Shown here piece by piece: positions 1 through 11,757 of a DNA stretch of 64,000 nt. The DNA lies in the NCBI GenBank assembly GCA_026873275.1, contig JANTUC010000017.1, positions 310,001-374,000 on the forward strand. The letters are read 5' to 3'. Under the pieces are notes generated by a model. The model ran no database searches. It had not been told where the DNA came from and worked only from the letters and a program-made list of their open reading frames with translations. The position numbers and the translations under genes were made by a program. Numbering within the stretch: position 1 is the first letter of the stretch; each line of letters opens with the position of its first letter. The stretch is from Pseudopithomyces maydicus (Eukaryota > Ascomycota > Dothideomycetes > Pleosporales > Didymosphaeriaceae).

Positions 1-541
1 GAATAGCGTGAAGCAACGTTGGGTGATCCCTCGAAGCCGATGTAGTAGAAGTGTTTCGGGACGGATTGGCCGGTATCTTGATGAATGTGTAGAAGGGCGA
101 CTCGATGATTTGGGATAAGGTAGTCAGGTGACCCCAATAGGTTATGATTCGGATTACGTGGTCGTCTTTTCTAGCACGGGGAGATGGAGGCGAGGATAGG
201 ACCGGAGACCATCCAGGATGCTGGTGGTCCCGGGCTCTATCCTCGTGGTGGAAAGGAGTAAAGCGCTCCCCGGGTAGTGGAGGGTCGCGAGTCCAAGGGT
301 CCTCCTGAGCGGTAGGGAAAAACGGATGTTCCGGACCCCATGGTCTGTCAGGATGGAGGGTAGTATGGTGATTCCTAAGCATCTCGGTAGGAGAAAGAGG
401 GGGTGAATCCGGGAGGGGAGACGTGAGGTCGCCTATATCCACGACAGCGTTCCTGCGCAGTCCGAGGCAAGATTGTCTATGGGGCTCTGATACTCGCACA
501 CCGCAGTAGTAACACTCGTCATCGAAGTGTCGCTCACTCAT
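1..541 (-). CDS. Partial hypothetical protein, N-terminal part, runs off the left edge
   Basis: Reading the minus strand from the ATG at 541, the frame stays open for 180 codons to the window edge, so the gene is truncated here. The N-terminus carries Cys-x2-Cys followed by His-x3-Cys (CYYC at residues 10-13, HRQSC at 21-25), a possible small zinc knuckle. Then comes a Pro/His/Ser-rich, probably disordered stretch. In the last ~150 nt a second frame (containing HFYYIGFEGSP) looks more protein-like than the first, so an intron or a single missing base near 130-160 is possible. I recognise no family. The start is the first ATG in the frame. Confidence 0.4.
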   Translation of the reverse strand, partial: MSERHFDDECYYCGVRVSEPHRQSCLGLRRNAVVDIGDLTSPLPDSPPLSPTEMLRNHHTTLHPDRPWGPEHPFFPTAQEDPWTRDPPLPGERFTPFHHEDRARDHQHPGWSPVLSSPPSPRARKDDHVIRIITYWGHLTTLSQIIESPFYTFIKIPANPSRNTSTTSASRDHPTLLHAI

Positions 542-1494
542 GTTGATCGGTATATGCCTTAATGTATCGGATTTTGGGTGTTGGGTTGCGGAGTATTTCT
601 TTAATGGGATGGTGGGTTGCTGTCAGAGGTAGTTGTGTTGGTGGAAATAAAAATGTTATGTTTAGGAATTCGCTATTTATACTAAGATATTTTGCTATTT
701 TCTTCATATTCTATGACGTTTGGTTCCCTCCATGTGAATGCTGGTGTTGACTGTGCGTCGTTCGAAGGCGCTAAATATGTGACATGTCATATCACATCCT
801 GCCCGAGTATTCGGATAACGAGGTCACAACTGAAGATCGAACGTACTGTATATTTTCTAGACTGTTTGTCAATCGACGCCTGTTATCAATCGACGTAAAT
901 CATCGTATTGTAAAGACCGAAACAATCGGCACATGAATTAGAGGACATTCCATCTGCTTATCAATTGCATTCATCCTCTCGTTTGGTCAATTGTTTGGTG
1001 CTCTTTGTTGATGAATCTGTTGCGTCTGGTTTTCCTTTGGCTGGAGTGGGAATGGCATGTCTAGGTCCTCACGACAATAATTGAAAGACTGGGGTTATTC
1101 CATGGAAATAAATACCATCGCGCACATGTCACTAGTCACGGTGTTACGGAAAGAAAATTGGATTCAGCATTGACAAGTGCTTAGCTCGTTGCCTTGATAT
1201 TCGACCTGGGCCTTTCAGAATCCAACCAATTGCCCAGTCTCTCTCTTTCTGAACAATGGGCATAATGTTAGAGCTTAACTATACGTCCATTCTAGTCAGA
1301 CGCGCGCTTTGTCCACACTAGCCCCAAGGCCTGGCCATGTAATATCACCTCAGAAGAGGAGCACATAGACCGAACTACCCTCCCAGTATTTTCCGAGCTG
1401 CACCAATCTGCTCAAACCCAATGGCCCACACATCCACAATAGCGATTCAAAACCAAAACTTTTCTTGGGGTATCTCGTAAACGCCGCACCTCCC
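542..1494. other. Intergenic, no supported gene
   Basis: About 950 bases between the edge gene and the 3' end of the pICln gene. Only short ORFs without recognisable motifs are present, and the base composition is more AT-rich than the flanking genes. I see no RNA gene or repeat. Confidence 0.5.
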
Positions 1495-2328
1495 TCATCC
1501 CGTCCGCTGGTACTTGTCCTCATGTCCATTAACACCATTCACGTCGTTGCCATCTTCCTCCTCGCCCTCCCTCGGCCTCACAGTTCCCGCACCAGGTCCC
1601 AACTCCTCACCCCCAATCACCGTGCCCACGAAATTGCCATCCTCATCAAGGTACTCATCCATGTTATCTGCCGTAATCCAACCACTCGCCCCGGGAGCCG
1701 TGATATCCGGCTCCGCATCACCGTCCTCAAACGCATCGGGATGCAACTCGGCGCACGTGTTCATCGCATGGAAGATATCACGGATGCACGAGGGATTCGG
1801 GTTCTCGCCGTCGAACTGGGGGGTAGGAGGACGAGCTCGAGGACGTCGATGTCGTCGGTGGAGTTTACGGTCTCGGGGTCGTTGAGGGAGAGATTCATGA
1901 GGAGGGCGTCGATGCCGTTTTTCTTCATGACGGCGTGCAGGGCGATCTTGGGCCAGGGGATGGAGACGCCGACTTTGGCGGGGCTCATTTGGAAGAGGAT
2001 GAAGTCCCTAGAAGTTCGGGTTAGTGGTGAGTATGGAAAGACGGGGGGATGAGACTGCGTACTTGGAGTTTACCCATACTTCTACGTCTCTAACTAGCAC
2101 GTCGCCTTCGTCGGCACCTTCGGTCTCGGTGTGGAGATTGCCGAAGTTGGGGTGCGATTTGAGCTTGTCTTTGGGAGCGGAGAACGCGAGACCGCCTTGG
2201 TGGGAGTAAAGGACGGGCTTTCCGCCGAAGAATGTGCTGGGCGTCATTTCCTGGTGCTCCTGTAGTGGGGTGAAGTCGTCGTCCGAAGGCGGCGTTGAGT
2301 TTCCCTGGATACCTGGTGCGGAATTCAT
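1495..2328 (-). CDS. pICln (chloride conductance regulatory protein ICln, Voldacs family), apparent frameshift
   Basis: ICln is the PH-like chaperone that delivers Sm proteins to the methylosome for snRNP assembly. Exon 1 is 2328-2063; the intron 2062-2008 (GTACGC...CTAAC...TAG) joins NSK to DFILFQMSPAKVGVSIPWPK, the conserved core strand. The acidic segment NSTDDIDVLELVLLPP follows, then the helix IRDIFHAMNTCAELHPD, as in the family. The tail ends KYQRTG, like the usual KWQRT end. The reading frame breaks at a G6 run on the plus strand (1818-1823): one more G/C pair restores a 259-residue protein. A 53-nt GTAAAC...CAG intron would also fix the frame but would delete the conserved acidic strand. 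The gene diverges from the WD40 gene across 273 bp. Confidence 0.8.
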
Positions 2329-2601
2329 AGTGGCTATCGAGAATTAGAGACAGAGCAATGGTATGATCGCGATTTGGGAGGAAGTAACTATGGTAGTTAT
2401 GTGTACAAGTAAAAAGTCGCAAATGAAGGCGCGAGGCAGCTGTTCAAAAAGTTCCCGAAGATATGCCGAGGCGTCATAGCGGCGGGGGAGCTCCTTTGGC
2501 TCTTGCACCCTGTCATTGTACCTATCTTCTAGTGAAGGCAGCCAGAAGACCTCCTCGCACGGTCGTCCACTCATTAAACCATGCCTTGAATTGAATCCAC
2601 C
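2329..2601. promoter_or_regulatory. Divergent promoter region between pICln and WDR83-like genes
   Basis: The two start codons face away from each other across 273 bp, so both promoters must lie here or overlap the genes. Both genes belong to pre-mRNA processing (snRNP assembly and spliceosome-associated WD40), which makes co-expression plausible. No TATA box is obvious. Confidence 0.45.
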
Positions 2602-3603
2602 ATGGCGTCGTTCCCTACCAAGCCCATCGCCAAACTTACCGGCCACACCGGCCCCGTCCACGCCGTCGCATACTCCTCCAGCCCGCACTCGTACATCCTC
2701 ACCGGAGCGGCAGATCGCACAATCCGCCTGTACAACCCATCGAAAGCGCCGCCGAACTCGGTCGCACCGGCTTCCTCCGCCGCGTACGCGCCCGGTCTCG
2801 TCAACAAGTACAATGCGCACGGCTATGAAATTCTATCGATAGACGTGAACCAGGCCAACGACCAATTCGTGTCCACCGGAGGCGACAAGACCGTATTCCT
2901 CTGGGACGTCCAAACCGCGCAGACCATCCGCCGCTTCACGGGGCACGCCGGGCGCGTGAACCGCGGCGTCTTCGGCGGCGACGGCGACAGCGTCATTGTC
3001 TCCGCGAGCTTCGATGGCTCCGTCAAGGTGTGGGACGTGCGGAGTACGAATTACAAGCCCATCATGACGTTCAGCGATGCGAAGGACAGCGTGACGGACG
3101 TGCTGGTTTTCGACGGCGAGATCATATCGAGCAGTGTGGACGGACGGGTGCGGAGCTACGACCTGAGGACCGGCATGTGCGAGGTGGATGTCGTCGGGTA
3201 CCCGGTCACGAGCTTGAGCATCGCGAAGAAGGGGACGGAGTTGCTGGTGTCGAGCTTGGACTCGACGGTGCGGCTGATGGATCGGGCGAATGGGCAGCTT
3301 TTGAGGGCGTACCGGGATGATGCATTTGTCAATGCGGATCTTCGTGTGCGAAGTACCTTGGGACTAAACGATAGTGTGGTCCTGAGCGGAAGTGATGATG
3401 GCATGGTGTTTGCATGGGATCTTATGGGGGGCACGGCGTTGCATAAATTCCGGCACTCGGAGATGCGAGAGATCAAGGGGAAAGTGGAGAAGAAAGAGAA
3501 AGGGAAGAAGGAAGTCGTTTCGGCAGTGGCTTTCTGCCCGAGTAGGAGAGAGTGGGTCAGCGCAGGTGGAGATGGAAATGTAATCGTTTGGGGGATGGAC
3601 TGA
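2602..3603 (+). CDS. WD40-repeat protein, WDR83/MORG1-like
   Basis: An intronless 333-residue protein of WD40 repeats forming one propeller. Repeat ends that can be seen include RTIRLYNP, KTVFLWDV, GSVKVWDV and NVIVWGMD, and GH dipeptides open several blades. The N-terminus (KPIAKLTGHTGPVHAV) and the segment GGDKTVFLWDVQTAQTIRRF match the WDR83 (MAPK organizer 1) family, a scaffold that also associates with spliceosomal complexes. Length fits the family (about 315-340). The start codon sits in a good context (CACCATGG). A short Lys/Glu-rich insertion (around residues 295-305) precedes the last blade. The gene is convergent with NOB1. Confidence 0.85.
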   Translation: MASFPTKPIAKLTGHTGPVHAVAYSSSPHSYILTGAADRTIRLYNPSKAPPNSVAPASSAAYAPGLVNKYNAHGYEILSIDVNQANDQFVSTGGDKTVFLWDVQTAQTIRRFTGHAGRVNRGVFGGDGDSVIVSASFDGSVKVWDVRSTNYKPIMTFSDAKDSVTDVLVFDGEIISSSVDGRVRSYDLRTGMCEVDVVGYPVTSLSIAKKGTELLVSSLDSTVRLMDRANGQLLRAYRDDAFVNADLRVRSTLGLNDSVVLSGSDDGMVFAWDLMGGTALHKFRHSEMREIKGKVEKKEKGKKEVVSAVAFCPSRREWVSAGGDGNVIVWGMD

Positions 3604-3878
3604 ATCGCACGATGGCCAGAGGTGCCTTGTGAGCCCTAATCACGACCAGAGCCGAAAGACGCGTCAGATCTTGGGGGTTGCCTGCTCTGGCCATTCCATC
3701 ACCGGATTTTGTATTGCATTTCACAATGAGATACCCCAGAATTGTTTCGACACAGAACATGTCATTCATCGAAGAACTTTTGAACCTAAACGCCGTTGTG
3801 ATGCTTGGTATAACCCGACATGCTCACTCATGGTCCCCAATCGTAATCTCATGACATGTCGTCTCCCACCCATCGAAC

Positions 3879-5731
3879 CTAAACCCTCTTCCTCGAATTC
3901 ACATTCCTTCCTGCGCCCACCTTCGGCCTTCCCTCAGCCTTACTCCGATCCCCCGTCAAGATACCAGGCAAGTAATCCTGATCCATAGGGTCCCTCGCCT
4001 TGCTCCTCTTCTGCTCCCCAACCTGCTTCTGATACTCCTTCTGATCCTCGCTGAGTACCAATTCCCTTCCCCAACCACCCTTTCCTCCGCCGGGGCCCCT
4101 CATCTTCCCGTTGCTAGTGCCGCCCACCGGCTTCGGGATACTGTACTTATCGCCCCGCTTGTTGTGCTGGTACTTGCTGCTGAGGTGGATCTGGAACTCT
4201 CCGTCGGCAGACGTGGAGCACGACACGCGCTGAAGCGTGGGCTGTCCACAGCGTGGGCAAAATTGCTTGTCCATCTCGCGGGTGGTCAGGAAGCACGCGT
4301 GGCAACGCAGAACGGTGCTACGTGCGTGACGGATGCGCTGCATCGCGGGGAGAGGAGGTGCAGGTTCATCTGCAAGAGGACGTTCTGCATGGCGTAGTCG
4401 GTGGTCATAGTGGCAACGCCGAGCTGGGGATCGCCTTGTTGGAAGGGTGCGTCGGATGTGTCTTTGGATTGGTGCTTCTGAAGATTGCCTGGGGTGATCC
4501 ATTCACCGCCGTCGGACTCCTCGTCGTCGGTAGCGGGCGGGGTGGGCTGCTGAGCTACGAAGGTTGCGGAGGAATCTTCGGTGGTGGCGAGAGTCTCGAG
4601 TTCGGCGGCGCGACGGGCGAGGCGGGCTTTCGCAGGGTGGAGCTTCTTTCGAGGTACTTCTTGGAAACCTTCCGTGTCGTCTGATGGCTGGAAGTTCTGT
4701 TCGGGCTCTTGCTCGTTTTCCGCCTCCTGGACCTGCTCGACTTCTTGAGTTTGTTCCAGGTCTTGGGTCTGTCCAGACTCCTGGGCCTGCTCAGGCTGGT
4801 GAACGTCCTCAGACACCAAGATTTGTTCAGGTTCCTGGGCAGTCAGAGAGGATTCTGAGATGTCCACGCCACCGGTCTGTTCCTGCACTTCTTCTGCGAT
4901 AGCCTCGGAAGTTTCCTTGGTAGGTTGTTCTGTGAGAGCCTGCTTCTCGGCGTATGCACGAGCACGGCGGGCCTTTTTGCTGTTGACTTTCCTCTTCTTC
5001 TGACCATCCTTTTCCTTCGGGGATGATACTTGCGCTTTTGGCTCTGCAGTAGTTCCCTCAGATGGCTCTTCGATAGATTGCTGTTGTGAGAGTGTGACCT
5101 CCTCAGCAGCGCCCTCCTCTAGCTTCGAGTCCGTAGGTCCAGTGGCAGAAGGCTCCTCGGAAATCTGGATACCTCCTTCGGACGCTTTCTTTGAATCTTC
5201 GGTACTCTGGAGCTTCGCAGCTGCTTTCTCTTCCTTCTTTTTCTGCTGTCGCTCTTCTTTTCTTCTTTGGATGGCAGCTTGCTTCGCGTTCTTCTTGGCA
5301 TCGGCAGCCTCGTTCTTTGCGTTTTGTTCATCAATCTTAGCCTGCTCCTCTGGCCTGAGTTTTACGGGTCCCTTCGGCAGACTTCGCAACCCATAGGACC
5401 CGCCATTCTTTTCACAGTGCACTTCATACGCCAAGGCTAGAATTCCCAAATCCTGCTTGCTTAGCACCGAGAAGTCTCCCGTCTTCTTTGAAAATTCCGA
5501 GACGGCCTCAAAGCTTGCTGGGGAAGGCGTCTTGACGTTCAAGAAGGGAAGCAGGGTGGTTTCCACTCGCGATCTGGTGGCGGGATCGCGAATTTCCGCG
5601 ATGATAGCGGGCGTGGTGTAGAGCACTTCAGCTGTGTTGATGATGGTGGATATCGACACAGTGTTGTTGATCAGAGGACCAGTATCGATAATGATCGAGT
5701 GAATGGGCTTTTCGCTATTTTGGGTTGCCAT
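3879..5731 (-). CDS. NOB1: NOB1, 20S pre-rRNA endonuclease (PIN domain, zinc ribbon), apparent frameshift
   Basis: NOB1 cuts at site D to make the 3' end of 18S rRNA in cytoplasmic pre-40S particles. The PIN domain starts at IHSIIIDTGPLINN, with the catalytic Asp at about residue 16, and contains LSKQDLGILALAYE. A long acidic, Lys-rich and Gln/Glu-repeat linker follows. The C-terminal zinc ribbon has CHAC and CPRC pairs, then GGTSNGKMRGPGGGKGGWGR and the conserved end VGAGRNVNSRKR. The frame breaks between MNLHLLSP and MQRIRHARS at a G4 run on the plus strand (4347-4350); one more G/C gives an expected 617 residues. No GT-AG intron explains the break without deleting conserved residues. The start chosen is MATQNSEKP at 5731. 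Confidence 0.87.
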
Positions 5732-7799
5732 GGTGGGGTATCGTGATCTGGAGAAGGGATCGAATAAAATTGCAAAAGACACCGTGAGGCACTATGGCGG
5801 GGCGGTCAGTGCAACTTTGACACTCGTCTATCTACTGGTATCGCGTCGTAAATTTTTCTTCACTGTGGCGTTGGCAACGGAGGTTGTGCGCACCGCTTTT
5901 CAGGCAAATTTTGTGACGAGTGGGTTAAGATTTCTACGTTGTGATTGGGACGCTAGTGATGACTCAGGAAGCGACTAGGGAAAGCGCGCTCTGATCGGTC
6001 TTCTCACTTTAGCTTCCGCAGCTCAGTCTCAACGTCTGGTCCTTCACCAGATGCATCCATCATTTGAATCCTGTAGATCTACGTCTCGAGCTTCATTGCG
6101 CAGCTTCATTTCGCAGCTTCATTCCCTCTCCCCTAGTTACTCCTTGTTTCACTGTACCACACGGAGGCTTCTCCTTAATAAGCTCACCTGGTGTACCCTG
6201 GGTACACTAAGAGATTCTATAGCCCGTCTCTTTCATGGGCTGAGTTTGTCCATCATCCAGCTGTTGCAGCAGGCCTGACCATAAGTTTGTCCTACCGTCA
6301 TTGTTTCAAGACAATGGATCCACGCCTTGAAACCACATGTGCTGAGTTCCTATTGTATTGGCAGCGCCTTCAGAGCACAGAGAAGCGCGTCGTCGGCCAA
6401 GGCTCTCACTGTTTATCGCGTCGATAACAGCATCCTGTATGTCCATTTCTAACAGTACTGACTGGACCCATCACATCGATTGCGAAAAATATTGTCTCGT
6501 AGCCTAGGTATATGCTAGGCAGCGTTGCGATCTATGCCGATTTCAATCGTTTCCAGTGAGCGGCAAGTCGCACAAGGATCAGTGGCGCCGCCCTCGGAGC
6601 GCCTACACGCACCTATAGTATCATTGGCTTCGCAACAGAGGATTACGTGCTGTTCCTATCATCTTATGCTTTTTCGTCCAATTCAGGCTCTTAGCTTGTT
6701 TGCCCAGCCTTGATTTGAGGCCTGATTGGTGTGCGGAGATAGCATCGACGTCAACTTGATGATTGTGGATGTATCCTGGCAAGGTTTCCCGCGCGGTTCT
6801 GCTGCCTGCACATGAATTTTGGCGTTTCCGCCGACCACCTGGGCAAGTCTTACATCCTCTCACCAATCACTTCTCTAGGTTGTCGGCGAAGATTTCAGCA
6901 GAACAATTTCTGCCCCAGCGGGCGCATGCAACCAACATGGTGTACTTTCTCTCATGAACCGATCCTTCTTCTGCAATCGTGTACGGATGGCGAGGGGCGA
7001 CGGGTGGCGCATGGCGCATAGTCAAAAGTCTGTCGTTGTCAACTGACTCTTACCTACCAAAGGCCTTGTACGAGAACGGAAGATTGCGCATGCATATCAG
7101 CAGGGGTGCAGCAGCGCTGTGTTGTCCTGTTCGCGCTTAGGCTCCAAGTCTTCTGCCTCTGGCGCTTCATTCGAAATCATCACCACGCGGCAAGACCAAT
7201 GCATTGCCGCCATGCAAAATCTTCCCTTTCTGAGTGTGCCTCGGTCATGATTATGGTAGCATTGTTCCATATTCCCCAGTGCTTTTGATATACCGATCAT
7301 ATAAACCGCCCTATCTCCAATCTAGATGACTTCGGCGATATATGTATCCAATGACACGATGCTGTCATATGTATGTATGCAGTTGGTTATGGCGAGTCCC
7401 GTCTGTGCAGGGTTGGCTCGAAGGATCTCCGCGTTTACGGCCGGTTGTTTGACGAGATGGTGGGTTGCTGCGAGCGTAAGATTCGTATTTTCGAGGACAA
7501 GGGATATTTCAGGCTTATCATCTTGCTAAGAAACTGTCACAAGAGCTCAGTAATGCCCCAAATCTCCTCTGGCCACTAGACTTACCAATGGCTTGCCTTG
7601 CAAGGACGCAAGAGACCTGGCTGGTGCGTCTTCTTCACGCTGAGAAACCTAGACTAATTGCTTTTAGTAATGATTCACGCATGATCCGATGTTGGTCAAT
7701 ATACTAGTAATCTGTACGCGCCAGGTTACGTGCTGACCGGTGAGCTGCTTCGTGGAGAGCTTAGCAATTTGCTAGCCAGAGAGGACAGGTAAGGCGCGG
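5732..7799. other. Gene-poor intergenic region upstream of NOB1
   Basis: About 2 kb with only short, motif-free ORFs on both strands. A perfect 17-nt palindrome (gtgtaccctgggtacac) lies at 6191-6207. I see no RNA gene or mobile element. Confidence 0.45.
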
Positions 7800-9464
7800 A
7801 GAATTCTGAGCGTCCGGTCAGCCAAATCTGGATTCCTAGCAAGGTGCTCTGTACGATTGGTCGTCTGTCGGCGTGCCCGCGTCGGCTGGCGCTAGCTTTG
7901 GCAAAGAGGACGATGGTGCATGGAACCGAATTGACATTGTCAACTCATGTGGACAGTGTCATTCGCTCCACGAAAATGGTGCGGCTCAAGACGCGACGTG
8001 TAGTGGCTAGAAAAAGGCAACCAGGCAAACTTGCAGACGTGGTACCGGCGCAGGCTGTCCATAAGCCCTGACATACGCCGCACGCCCAGGGAGGTCAGCC
8101 GATCGCCCCGGCATAGAATCCTACTTATTGCAGGCCAGTCCCTCAGTTCTTCTAGGTCGAAAGTGAGCGAAAATCGACTGAGATCCGTGGAGAAAAAAAG
8201 ACTTACTCGTTACTGATTCCTCGACAGAATAACCCATGCACGGCGTCATCTGACGGTACCCAATCCTCGGTGGTTGCTTCTGCCGCCCGTCCAGGTCTTT
8301 CGATGTTCCAGCTTATTTGGCTAGTCATTTATACCTGATTTCATCGAGCAGAGCCGCATAGCTATCGTTTCCTACTTCGTCAATACGCATACGCCCCAGC
8401 TACGTCCAACTCCGCCGACAGCCGCCACCCAGAAGATAGACATTCTAGTAACGTGTGGCCGCAAGTCGTACGCCGAATGCCGCGCGCACTTCGTTCAGAC
8501 GTCTACGACTCGATTCAACCACGCCCCGCTCCGATGAAACAGCCGATGCAGTTGCCCGACCGTGGCCAATAAACCAATATCTACTTTGGACGTTTACGGG
8601 TACACGTTCCAACCCCGGGGAAAGTTATCATTTCTTCCATACCGCTCAGCATGCGCCAGGCGGCAAAGAACTATTCGCCCAAGGCGAGTATGGCGTACGC
8701 GATCCGTTAGCACAAGGTCCAACCCGACAGTACCCTGCGGAGGCGCTATCCATCTGGTGCTGGTTGGCTACGCAATCGGTGCTTGCATGCAGCCAGCTCA
8801 TTGCCGCTCGCGGGATACGCGGTCGGTTTACCGCATTCTGTTACCTTACTTGCAGCGACAAGCAAATGGCTGCAGAGAGCTATAGCTCGTCCACGGAGCG
8901 GCACAGCAGGAATTCAGGAAACAAGCTACTATCACGCTCTAACAGCCTTCGATGAGTAGCTATCATCAAGGCAACCGTCCGTATAGCATCAGGACAAGAT
9001 TGGGACGGTCTTTCCTCCTCGAAGAATGATGGATTCAACCCCAAGCAACCTGTCAAGTTGACACGGCAACCCTCTGTCCGGCGGGGTAATGGAGAGTCGC
9101 CAGGATGTTTCTCCACCCTGATGCAGCCCAAAAGGAATCCTGCAGAACCCTCGCCCCGTCGACGCGCCACGGCCTTATCTGCGGCTTGCTTTACTCTGAA
9201 TCACACCACACCTTGGTGGGTCGCCTGACCGAGGTTATAGGATGCTTCCCTGCACGCAAAGTATGCAGCAGAGCCGCATCTACGGTAGCAAAGGATAAAG
9301 GACTGGCAAGACTGAGCAAGATGGTCACAGCAAGCGAGGCGCGCTTTTGGAAAGCTTACCGCTAAACCACTGCGCCGAGACATCCTGCAGGGAAGTCCGT
9401 ACGTCATTGACCATGTCGGTTAGTACCGCCTCGACCCGTGCGAACGATCTGGCTAACATGTTAG
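7800..9464 (+). other. Stop-depleted plus-strand stretch, possible broken gene
   Basis: No single ORF dominates, yet the plus strand carries few stop triplets: by hand count about 23 in all three frames over 8401-9420, against about 37 on the minus strand. Protein-like segments occur one after another in shifting frames, for example 8455-8955 (containing YLLWTFTGTR) and 9090-9365 (containing MFLHPDAAQKES). The order of frames would fit repeated loss of single bases. I recognise no family. It could be a frame-damaged gene, a pseudogene continuous with the ORF at 9465-10240, or chance composition. Confidence 0.25.
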
Positions 9465-10240
9465 TCGCGGCGAGAGGCACCGCCACCCTTCATATTCCGA
9501 GTTGACGAGATCCAACAAAATCCAAGATCACGACCATTATATACCAATCAAGGTCAATGGATACCTTCTCACTGCCGGGGAGATAACATCGGTGCTGGAG
9601 GCGGTGCGAGCGGCCACTGGTGGCTTTTCCATCAGAGCGGTATACAACGACTAGCCACAACCCAACCGCTCCCCAATGATCATTATCAAACCTTCTCCAT
9701 CTTTTTTAGTCGGGGGTTCGGGTTCTGGATCCTGCGAGGCGATGCTACCAATCCACCCCGTGCGGAAGGATGGCATCCCTTGTGGTTTGATAATGAAGCA
9801 AATGACCATTCGTCCTACTTAACTAATGCGGGGACATCGTCAACTTTGCGGTACCAATTACCCTCTCAGGATTGGATCAACATGTTGCTGCCGCTCCAGT
9901 ACCATAACACTGTCGCCTCGCGCAGAGTTGCATTGACGGGTGACATTGCAATCTTTCTAGGCCTGTTGGCTCTATCTATGCACCCGCAATACATGACACA
10001 GCAGATTCCTAAGCAGTTTCAAAGCGGCTCGTGGACCCGGCACCAGCTTCCTGATGGTCGTAAGTGAACGAATGCATATGCTTGATCATCTCCTCATTGA
10101 CGTTTATAGGACTTGATCGAAGGGGCGTAGTTGTATATGTTTACAAGTGCCCTGAGTCATGGGCTTCGCGTTATGGGAGGTCTACAAACCAAACGCTCCA
10201 CGATTACGAACTCGGTCGGTATGGCAGGTACTTTGAGTAG
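9465..10240 (+). CDS. Candidate spliced unknown protein (3' part), unrecognised
   Basis: One frame is open from 9465 to 10067 (200 codons) without an ATG near its beginning, so it is probably an internal exon. At 10060 a canonical donor (GTAAGT) pairs with a TATAG acceptor at 10107-10109 and a possible branch site (ATTGACG). Splicing this 50-nt intron leads into a short final exon, 10110-10240, whose protein-like end contains YKCPESWASRYG and LGRYGRYFE. Upstream, a GTACGT...GGCTAACATGTTAG element (9399-9464) looks like another intron. Segments include FFSRGFGFWILRGD and EGWHPLWFDNEAND. No known domain is recognised and the 5' end is unresolved. Confidence 0.3.
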
Positions 10241-11757
10241 GAACCTGGCTGTCGTCGATGTTAACTCGTCGGCCCCCGCCAAGGCCCGGGGCGAACCGTC
10301 TGCCTTCCGCGACGAACAGGTGTTCGTTGCCTTTCTGCCTTACCGACTCGTACCGCTTGCCCTTGTCCTTGCCGACCCCCGCACCAGAGGACTGATACCC
10401 TGCTCTGCACACCATCATACATGCATTGTATGCACTGATGACGGATTCTACCTACTTCGACGGCCGACGCTTTGCATCATCTCGCGAGTGGACGAGGATT
10501 CTTTCTTTCCGGCTCAGCTTCTGATACGTTGTTTTTGCGATGATCTGCGTTTCTCCAGCAACGCTGTTTCAATCTGAGATTGGCACCACAATTCGTATTT
10601 GGTTTCTCGCTATGGTTAATGTCGTACGCGTAATTACGGTTCGGGTTTTGATTTGCTGGCTTCTTGAAGTAGCCAGCGTACATAATTATACGAACATGAA
10701 ATGTCACGAAATTTCGGTATTGTCACGAATTCTGGTTCAAACTTCCAGAACCACATTCTTTCGATTGCTGGTTTATTCGTTTTTATGTCGCCTTTGGCAG
10801 TTCGCGGGCGATGCGATGTGCGTGGCTGACATGCCGGTTGCCTTGATAATATCTAAAATAGTAGGTAGTACTGTCACCGCATCTGGGCTATCTAAATAAA
10901 TCCATCGTCTAGAAAAACATCATCTGGAAATAAGTTGACGGGTAACAAAACACTGGCAGTAATAATATCCTACCTGATTGCAACACCTTTGCTCTTACAA
11001 ATCAACAGTTGCTTTCCAATCTTACATCTCTAACGACAGATCTTATGTAATGCACGTGCAGTAACTCTCGACCTAACGGCGTAGTTTCTGAGCTGGAATA
11101 CCTTCCATGCCCAAAACTCGAATGGAAAAAGATGAGAAAGAGAGCTTAATGAACAGACCGTGGAGAGGTGTTGGTGCTGTAAGCTTTGAGGCCAGGCTAG
11201 GGATTTGCCCACATGTCATTGAAGTGGAATACATACAAACATACGCACATACATGGACAAAATCCCAGGTGAAGTCAACTACACCTACGTACCAGCACTC
11301 AATCACACTCCAGTCTCGCATGAGTATAAGAAACATACACCAGATCTACACGCAACAAAAACATCAGGCGCATCAATCTCAACTCCCCAAGCAAGCAAAC
11401 AGAAATGTACGTTGCAAAAATCTTCTTTTAAAACCGCACAAGCCGATGAGAGATTTGTCCCCGTGACGCCGCCCAATGCAATGTCTAGCTCTAGTGCTCT
11501 ATCTAGTAATAGACGACACCCATCTCCTCTCCAAAAACATACATACATACATACAGCATACAATTACACATATCGTAACTTCGATGCTCGTTCGGTCCTC
11601 CCTGTACTCGCCCCTCAAACCACCACACACGCTCGATTCGTTTCGGTCCGGTTCCGTCTATCCATATTCAAACACACGTATGCATATCCTCGCTCCACGC
11701 CCCCCACATTACCCACCCACGATCATCCTCTACGCAATCGGCCGACTCCGTTCGTCC
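10241..11757. other. Intergenic, AT-rich, with a (CATA)n microsatellite
   Basis: About 1.5 kb between the candidate ORF and the 3' end of TIM22. A short CATA repeat lies at 11537-11556. Several overlapping small ORFs are present on both strands, none with motifs. Part of this probably serves as the 3' region of TIM22. Confidence 0.45.

Noticed and set aside
1820..1872. A 53-nt GTAAAC...CAG intron in pICln
   Set aside because: It would restore the frame but remove the conserved acidic strand and lacks a branch site; a missing base is preferred, though not proven.
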